From Hyphomicrobiales bacterium (GTDB taxonomy: Bacteria; Pseudomonadota; Alphaproteobacteria; Rhizobiales; JAJFHC01): 9,947 nucleotides of DNA. Positions 5,838 to 9,947 of the stretch are shown here, one piece after another. The first letter of the stretch is position 1. Every line of letters starts with the position of its first letter. The notes below the pieces were generated by a model, which ran no database searches, was not told where the DNA came from, and saw only the letters and a program-made list of their open reading frames with translations. A program made the translations under genes and the position numbers. Where the stretch lies: positions 1-9,947 of the forward strand of contig JAJFHC010000033.1 in NCBI GenBank assembly GCA_021775835.1, read 5' to 3'.

Positions 5838-7106
5838 TTACGCGGTGGCCGCTCTTACGGCCTGGACAGCCTCGTCAACCTCGTTTTCGGTATTGTAGTG
5901 CGCCAGCCCGATACGGACGACGCCGCCCGATGATTCCAATCCCAGGGTGCGGACCACTTCGAGCGCATAGTTATGGCCGTTCCACACGAAGATGTTCTCG
6001 GCGGCAAGCGACTTTGCAATGTTAACCGGACGATGGCCCTCCACCGTCACCGATACGGTAGGCACTCGGTGTTCCAGACGGTTCAGATTGGTGATGCCCT
6101 GGATCTTCAACCCGGGAATCTCATGCAACCCTTCGATGAGCTGTGCCGTCAGGCCGTTCTCGTGCTGGATCATGGCCGCCATGCCGGTGGCAATCGCCTT
6201 TCGCCTGTCGCTGGCTCCATCATTGAGGTTCACGTTTGATGATCCGGCGGCGGTGCCCAACCAGGCAATATACTCTACCGCCCCCAACGTGCCGGCCATG
6301 CCTTCGTGGCTCAGTGTCCCGGTTTCAAACTTGCCGGGCGACTGCGCCGAGGCGGGCCTTACCTTGTAAGGCACAAGTTCTTCCATGAGGTCCAGCCGAC
6401 CCCACAGGACGCCCTGATGGGGGCCATAGAATTTGTAAGGCGAACAGACCAGGAAATCACAATCGAGGTCCTGAACATCGATCAGGCCGTGGGGGGCAAA
6501 CTGGACGGCGTCGACATAAGTCAGGGCACCGGCAGCCTTTGCTTTCGCAATCAGGGTTTTGACGTCGTTCAACGTGCCTGTGAGATTGCTGGCATAATTC
6601 AATGCGACCAGACGTGTACGATCGCTGAGCACGGCATCGAAGGTGTCGACATCGAACTCGAATGTTTCCGGATCGAAGTCGAACCACCTGATGACCAGGT
6701 CAAGGTCATCGGCCAAGGCGAGCCACGGTCCGATGTTGCCGTCATGATCCATCCGGGTCACGACGATCTCGTCACCCGGTTTCATCATTTTGCCAATTGA
6801 ACGCGAAATGTGGAACGTCAGCGTTGTCATGTTCTGCCCGTAGACGATCTCATCGGGGCTTGGGGCATTCATGAAATCCGCCATGGCGACGTGGGCCTGT
6901 TCGACAATCTCGCCGGCTTCAATCGTCGTGGGAAAGAAACCGCCCAGATTGGAATTCGACCGTGTCATGCAGGAAACCGTACGGTCGATCACCTGTTTTG
7001 GAACCTGGGTTCCGGCCGGATTATCGAGATACACCCGCCGCCTGCCCTCATCGGTCAGAGAAAGTGCTGGAAACTGTGACCGTACGAGGTCGACATCAAA
7101 TGACAT
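5838..7106 (-). CDS. Class V aminotransferase, cysteine-desulfurase-like (VC1184-type), no catalytic Cys
   Basis: A 422-residue PLP enzyme of fold type I. Readable PLP-site features include YLDNPAGTQVP (26-36), the stacking histidine in MDHDGN (H121), D199 and H206 in YVDAVQFAPH, and the Schiff-base lysine in SPYKFYGPHQG (K225). FETGTLSHEG (260-269) and RIGLAHYNTENEVD (398-411) complete the signature. In SufS/CsdA-type desulfurases the active cysteine sits in a G-H-H-C-A loop; here the loop reads W-N-G-H-N-Y-A (375-381), with tyrosine in place of cysteine. I recall this as typical of the VC1184-like subfamily, so sulfur mobilisation is doubtful and another PLP reaction on an amino acid is likely. 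The ATG at 7106 has GGAG 7 bases upstream (7114-7117). No suf or isc genes are nearby. It faces away from the 402-residue exported protein across 247 bases. Confidence 0.92.
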   Translation of the reverse strand: MSFDVDLVRSQFPALSLTDEGRRRVYLDNPAGTQVPKQVIDRTVSCMTRSNSNLGGFFPTTIEAGEIVEQAHVAMADFMNAPSPDEIVYGQNMTTLTFHISRSIGKMMKPGDEIVVTRMDHDGNIGPWLALADDLDLVIRWFDFDPETFEFDVDTFDAVLSDRTRLVALNYASNLTGTLNDVKTLIAKAKAAGALTYVDAVQFAPHGLIDVQDLDCDFLVCSPYKFYGPHQGVLWGRLDLMEELVPYKVRPASAQSPGKFETGTLSHEGMAGTLGAVEYIAWLGTAAGSSNVNLNDGASDRRKAIATGMAAMIQHENGLTAQLIEGLHEIPGLKIQGITNLNRLEHRVPTVSVTVEGHRPVNIAKSLAAENIFVWNGHNYALEVVRTLGLESSGGVVRIGLAHYNTENEVDEAVQAVRAATA

Positions 7107-7353
7107 GACTGCACTCCGAAGTAAGGTGGACGGGGAATTTGATTGCGGAACCGATGCAATCCGGGATTGGCAAATCGCATGCTTCCATAGCCCAGAATGT
7201 ACAAATATTTAACCCTAATCATCCAATATTGAGCGATGCTCGGATCATCTGTAAGGATCGATCCTGGTAAGAATCAGAAATTCGCAACGCCGCGCACTCG
7301 GTGAAAGTCCATGAGGACCGGACCGATAACGCACCCAGGGGACCCTTACGTCG
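7107..7353. promoter_or_regulatory. Divergent intergenic region
   Basis: These 247 bases separate two divergent start codons and must hold promoters for both, but I could not pick convincing -35/-10 pairs. Small features include a GGATCGATCC palindrome (7255-7264), a GAGC/GCTC stem (7231-7241), and a layered stem at 7299-7325 (CGGT/ACCG enclosing GTCC/GGAC) in the likely leader of the right-hand gene. No small ORF here is supported. Confidence 0.4.
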
Positions 7354-8562
7354 ATGTTTTCAAGAGTACTGTTGTTTTTCCCCTTCATGATTGCCGCGAG
7401 CGTTTGCCACGCAACCGCGATCGAACCGCAGACGAGGCATGATCCTGCAGCACTCCTGGGGGCCGAGGTTGCCGGTGTCAATTACCGGGTCGAAGGTCCG
7501 GTTACAGGAGATGGGTTCCTGCGCAATTACCGGCTGCACACTGCCTACGGCGACTTTCAGGTTCGCGGTGACAGCCTGCTCAAGATCAGGCTCTCCGAAC
7601 TGGCCGCTCTTGCAGCACTCAAGAAGTTCAATGGACTGGAAACATATGGCGCCGGTCTCTCGCGGGCCGTCAAGGCACCGTTCGAATTTGTCGGTGGAAT
7701 GGTCACAAAACCTGTGGAAACGCTCGACGAGACCGCCACGGGCATCAATGAATGGTTCGACCGCATCGGTGCAGGGATCAACAACCCGGACAGTAATCCG
7801 GATGGAACCATCGCAAGCGCTCTGGGTGTCAGTCAGGTCAAGCGACAACTGGCCTATAAACTGGGAGTGGATCCCTATACGGATTTTCCACCCCTGGCAA
7901 AGAGACTGAACGACCTTGGACAAGCCGGTGCTGCCGGCGAAATTACCGTGGCGGCCGCCTTGACAGCGGTGCCGGGCGCTGCGGGAATGGCAGCGTCAGG
8001 GGTTTCAACTGCAGGTAATGTCCGGACCCTGGTTCGCGACAAGACCGCAGCACAGCTTCAGGACCTGAACCGGGAAAATCTGAAGGGGCTTGGCATCAAG
8101 GACGCCACGACCAAGTCTTTTCTGGGCAATCGGGTCTACACGCCGACCGACCAGACAGCGATGGTGACATCTCTGGGCTATCTTGCCGACGTTCGCGGTC
8201 TCGACGCATTTGTCGCGAGGCTGGCACAGGCACCCACCCGCGATGTGGCAATTTTTCAACGCCGGCGGGTAGAACACCTGGTTGCCTACCACAAGTCCAT
8301 CAGCCCGCTTCACTCTTTCATCCTGTTGAAGGGCTTTCCCTTCAACCGCACAAAAGACGGCCGGGTTATCGGCATCTTTCCGCTTGATGAATTTGCCTGG
8401 ACCGACCGGTCCGCCCAACTCATACGGTCGGTCACCGAGGACCTGCAACGTCAGAACCAGATGGGCGGCGCAGAATTCAGGGTCACCGGTTCGATTACAC
8501 CGGCCGCGCGGCAGAACCTTGCGGTCTACGGCTGGCAGTCTGTCGATCGCGTTCGTTACTGA
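7354..8562 (+). CDS. Exported protein of unknown function (402 residues)
   Basis: I do not recognise a characterised family. The N terminus is a good Sec signal peptide: MFSR, a hydrophobic core at about 5-18, and likely cleavage after HATA (residue 22), placing the protein in the periplasm or outer membrane. Residues about 39-95 look like a small beta-rich unit (GVNYRVEGPVTGDGFLRNYR, then YGDFQVRGDSLLKIRL). Residues 100-190 are helical with LGVSQVKRQLAYKLGVDPYT and a region rich in charged residues. An Ala/Gly-rich hydrophobic stretch follows at about 191-222 and could be a membrane or membrane-interacting segment. The C-terminal 120 residues (DVAIFQRRRVEHLVAYHKSI, then GFPFNRTKDGRVIGIFPLDE) look like a compact globular domain. 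The ATG has AGGGGA about 11 bases upstream (7337-7342). It seems to be a single-gene unit convergent with the ACT-like gene. Confidence 0.85.
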   Translation: MFSRVLLFFPFMIAASVCHATAIEPQTRHDPAALLGAEVAGVNYRVEGPVTGDGFLRNYRLHTAYGDFQVRGDSLLKIRLSELAALAALKKFNGLETYGAGLSRAVKAPFEFVGGMVTKPVETLDETATGINEWFDRIGAGINNPDSNPDGTIASALGVSQVKRQLAYKLGVDPYTDFPPLAKRLNDLGQAGAAGEITVAAALTAVPGAAGMAASGVSTAGNVRTLVRDKTAAQLQDLNRENLKGLGIKDATTKSFLGNRVYTPTDQTAMVTSLGYLADVRGLDAFVARLAQAPTRDVAIFQRRRVEHLVAYHKSISPLHSFILLKGFPFNRTKDGRVIGIFPLDEFAWTDRSAQLIRSVTEDLQRQNQMGGAEFRVTGSITPAARQNLAVYGWQSVDRVRY

Positions 8563-8598
8563 GTGCTGCGATTACTGATCGTTGCGGAGTTCGTGCGG

Positions 8599-8919
8599 TC
8601 AGCGGCTGCAACGCATGAGGTTGACGCTCGCCACATGGATCGAAGAGGCCATGTTGCGTTGCACCTGGTCCGCCAGATAGGGCGTGCCCCTGAAGTGCAC
8701 TTCGATTTTCATCATGCCTTCGCCTACCGCGTCGAAGGCTTCACCGGCGCGAACCAGCAATGGCGTGACGTCCAGCTTCTGCAGCGGATTCAGGACACGC
8801 AGCAACGTGTCCGATGCCGGGGCGGCATGGACTTCGACGGCGAATATACCGACATCCGGGCTTTCTGAATTGTCTGATTTGTTCTTGGGGTCGGCTTCAG
8901 CCGCGTAGTGTGCACTCAT
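8599..8919 (-). CDS. Small protein with ACT-like domain pattern
   Basis: A 106-residue cytoplasmic protein. After a charged, probably disordered N terminus (1-22), residues about 24-103 follow a beta-alpha-beta-beta-alpha-beta order: IFAVEVHAA, DTLLRVLNPLQKLD, VTPLLVRAG, GMMKIEVHFR, LADQVQRNMASS, IHVASVNLMR. This resembles ACT regulatory domains such as the small subunit of acetolactate synthase (IlvM type), which bind amino acids, but no synthase large subunit is nearby. The assignment is from pattern only. The minus-strand ATG has GGAG 10 bases upstream (8930-8933), which favours it over the overlapping + strand frame. It converges with the exported protein gene (36-base gap) and lies downstream of the slipin gene in the same direction, with hairpins between, so it may be separately transcribed. 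Confidence 0.65.
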   Translation of the reverse strand: MSAHYAAEADPKNKSDNSESPDVGIFAVEVHAAPASDTLLRVLNPLQKLDVTPLLVRAGEAFDAVGEGMMKIEVHFRGTPYLADQVQRNMASSIHVASVNLMRCSR

Positions 8920-8964
8920 CGCACTTAATCTCCAAATTACCTGTCACAAGACGAATACTCACGT

Positions 8965-8987
8965 CCCGGCCCTCTAAAAGGACCGGG
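8965..8987. other. GC-rich stem-loop upstream of the ACT-like gene
   Basis: CCCGGCCCT (8965-8973) and AGGACCGGG (8979-8987) pair with one mismatch around CTAAA; an alternative 7-bp pairing uses 8966-8972 with 8985-8991. No T run follows on either strand, so it is not a canonical intrinsic terminator. It would lie in the leader of the ACT-like mRNA or at the end of the slipin mRNA. Confidence 0.4.
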
Positions 8988-9069
8988 CCGGTAAGCCGTC
9001 CGGCGGTAATTCGAGATATGTGCCTGTGTACTGACATGGCGCGCACATTATTGAATGGATCTTGATTTG

Positions 9070-9108
9070 TAAAGGGGCGCCGGCCCGGCGGCTACCCGTC
9101 GGACCGGC
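9070..9108 (-). terminator. Probable terminator-like hairpin after the slipin gene
   Basis: On the minus strand, a few bases past the slipin stop, arms 9108-9101 and 9086-9079 pair over 8 bases (one G-T wobble) around a 14-base loop. It is followed by GCCCCTTTACAAAT, which is only weakly T-rich. The position suits termination of the slipin gene, but the poor T run keeps this tentative. Confidence 0.4.
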
Positions 9109-9112
9109 TTCG

Positions 9113-9947
9113 TCAATGGCGCTCGTCGCGCAGGTTCACAAGGTCATCGAGCAGACCCCGTGTTCCGTTGTGAACGGACAAGTGCTCGACCCGTTCAGCG
9201 ATCTTCTCAAGGGCTTCAAGTTCCCTGAGCCGAAGCATGACGGGGTTTTCCTCCATGATCCGAGCCGTGTTGAGCAAGGACCGGGTTGCAGCGGTTTCCT
9301 CGCGGCGGCGCACGACGTTTGCCTGCGCCTCCTTTTCCGCCCGCACAACCTCGTTGAGGATGTCACGGATCTCACCGGGAAGGACAATGTCCTTCAAGGC
9401 GATGTCCCCGACCTCGACACCGATTGCACCGAGTTCGGTGCGCACTGCCGTCATGGCTTCCACATCGACCTCGACCTTGTCGGCAAGCAACTCATCGAGG
9501 GTCTTGCGGCCCAGAGACTTGCGGAAAGCCAGTTGAAGTGCACGGTAAAGCACATCTTCAAAATCCTTCACGCTTGCCTCTGCGAGGACTGGGTCCGTCA
9601 CACGGTACTCAGCGGACAGGTTGACCCGGATCGTCACACGGTCCTTCGTCAACAGTTCCTGTCCAGTGACGTCCAGGGAATGCCGACGGGTGTCGACAGT
9701 CCGCACAGTCACATGCCGTCCGACATCCCAGAACATATAGGCACCGGGGTCGAGCGTTTCGCCAAGAACATGGTCCACATAGAGCAGACCAACCTGGCCC
9801 TTCTCGACCCGGAACTGCACGGTCTGGTCGGTCAGGTTTGCCTGACGCAAACGCCGGGCAAGCTTTTCCGGGACACGGACAGTGTCGGATACGTCGAGAC
9901 GCTCGATGTCCCACGGACCGGCATCGGTCCAGTAGACCTTGTGGGTT
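9113..9947 (-). CDS. Slipin/stomatin-like SPFH-domain protein (5' end cut off)
   Basis: Membrane-associated scaffold protein of the SPFH (band 7) superfamily, slipin subgroup. 277 residues are visible; the frame stays open to the window edge, so the N terminus, including any membrane hairpin, is missing. Visible parts in order: a short upstream module (KVYWTDAGPWDIERLDVSDT), then the SPFH core starting at FRVEKGQVGLLYVD. The core contains the typical TVDTRRHSLDVTGQELLTKD, RVTIRVNLSAEYRVTDP, TLDELLADK and GDIALKDIVLPGEIRDILNE. A coiled-coil tail (AEKEAQANVVRRREETAATR, then SLLNTARIMEENP) leads to a C-terminal helix near LRELEALEKIAERVEHL. Such proteins oligomerise at membranes, and some pair with NfeD-type partners; none is visible here. 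The TTG at 9850 is internal, not the start, since conserved family sequence precedes it. Confidence 0.93.
   Translation of the reverse strand, partial: THKVYWTDAGPWDIERLDVSDTVRVPEKLARRLRQANLTDQTVQFRVEKGQVGLLYVDHVLGETLDPGAYMFWDVGRHVTVRTVDTRRHSLDVTGQELLTKDRVTIRVNLSAEYRVTDPVLAEASVKDFEDVLYRALQLAFRKSLGRKTLDELLADKVEVDVEAMTAVRTELGAIGVEVGDIALKDIVLPGEIRDILNEVVRAEKEAQANVVRRREETAATRSLLNTARIMEENPVMLRLRELEALEKIAERVEHLSVHNGTRGLLDDLVNLRDERH

Noticed and set aside
7299..7348. Fragments resembling a cobalamin riboswitch (GGTGAAAGTCC near 7300 and CCAGGGGACC near 7335) in the leader of the exported protein gene
   Set aside because: The two fragments are only about 23 bases apart, too close for the known architecture. 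The GCCACTG element is missing (GGACCGATAACG instead), and the downstream gene is not a known B12-linked gene.
7360..7923. 187-residue minus-strand frame opposite the exported 402-residue protein
   Set aside because: The + strand frame has a signal peptide and spans the whole region; this one is shorter and has an unremarkable composition.
8563..8868. 101-residue + strand frame overlapping the ACT-like gene
   Set aside because: It starts at the end of the preceding gene without a ribosome-binding site; the minus-strand frame has a ribosome-binding site and a plausible fold pattern.
1..9947. Mobile elements, CRISPR arrays, toxin-antitoxin or defence systems, tRNA genes
   Set aside because: I saw no transposase or integrase motifs, regularly spaced repeats, paired small toxin/antitoxin genes, or tRNA-like cloverleaf anywhere in the window.

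Overview
The window reads as ordinary chromosomal accessory metabolism from a Gram-negative bacterium, most likely an alphaproteobacterium. This is inferred from the moderately GC-rich coding style, the protein families and the domain variants; no rRNA, tRNA or taxonomic marker is present. There is no CRISPR array, transposase, integrase, phage gene or toxin-antitoxin pair that I can support. Nine protein-coding genes are visible, two of them cut by the window edges. Genes are mostly single units in alternating orientation with short convergent gaps, so there is no long operon.

Left part (1-4676): the 3' portion of an agmatinase/arginase-superfamily ureohydrolase converges on a GcvA-like LysR regulator. 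The regulator has a readable promoter and LysR-type palindromes. A 627-base intergenic stretch follows. It holds no convincing protein gene but contains several hairpins and a textbook Rho-independent terminator on the + strand that no visible upstream gene explains, so a small RNA is a reasonable hypothesis. Next come a GcvT-fold methyltransferase closely resembling DMSP demethylase (DmdA) and, in the same direction, a GbdR-like regulator (DJ-1/PfpI-like domain plus AraC helix-turn-helix). Members of that regulator family often control catabolism of glycine betaine, carnitine and other quaternary amines. Together the pair suggests tetrahydrofolate-dependent demethylation of an osmolyte-like methylated compound; the substrate is not settled by sequence alone.

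Middle part (4695-7106): an exported protein joining an SH3-like domain to a COG3650-like C-terminal domain, a divergent small glyoxalase/VOC protein, and a class V aminotransferase of the cysteine-desulfurase-like (VC1184-type) subfamily that has the PLP lysine but lacks the catalytic cysteine.

Right part (7354-9947): a large exported protein of unknown function, a small stand-alone protein with an ACT-like pattern, and the C-terminal part of a slipin/stomatin (SPFH) membrane-associated protein.

I did not find a clearly new multi-gene system. The most interesting items are the unexplained terminator with its possible small RNA beside the LysR gene, the DmdA-like/GbdR-like pair, and the uncharacterised exported 402-residue protein.
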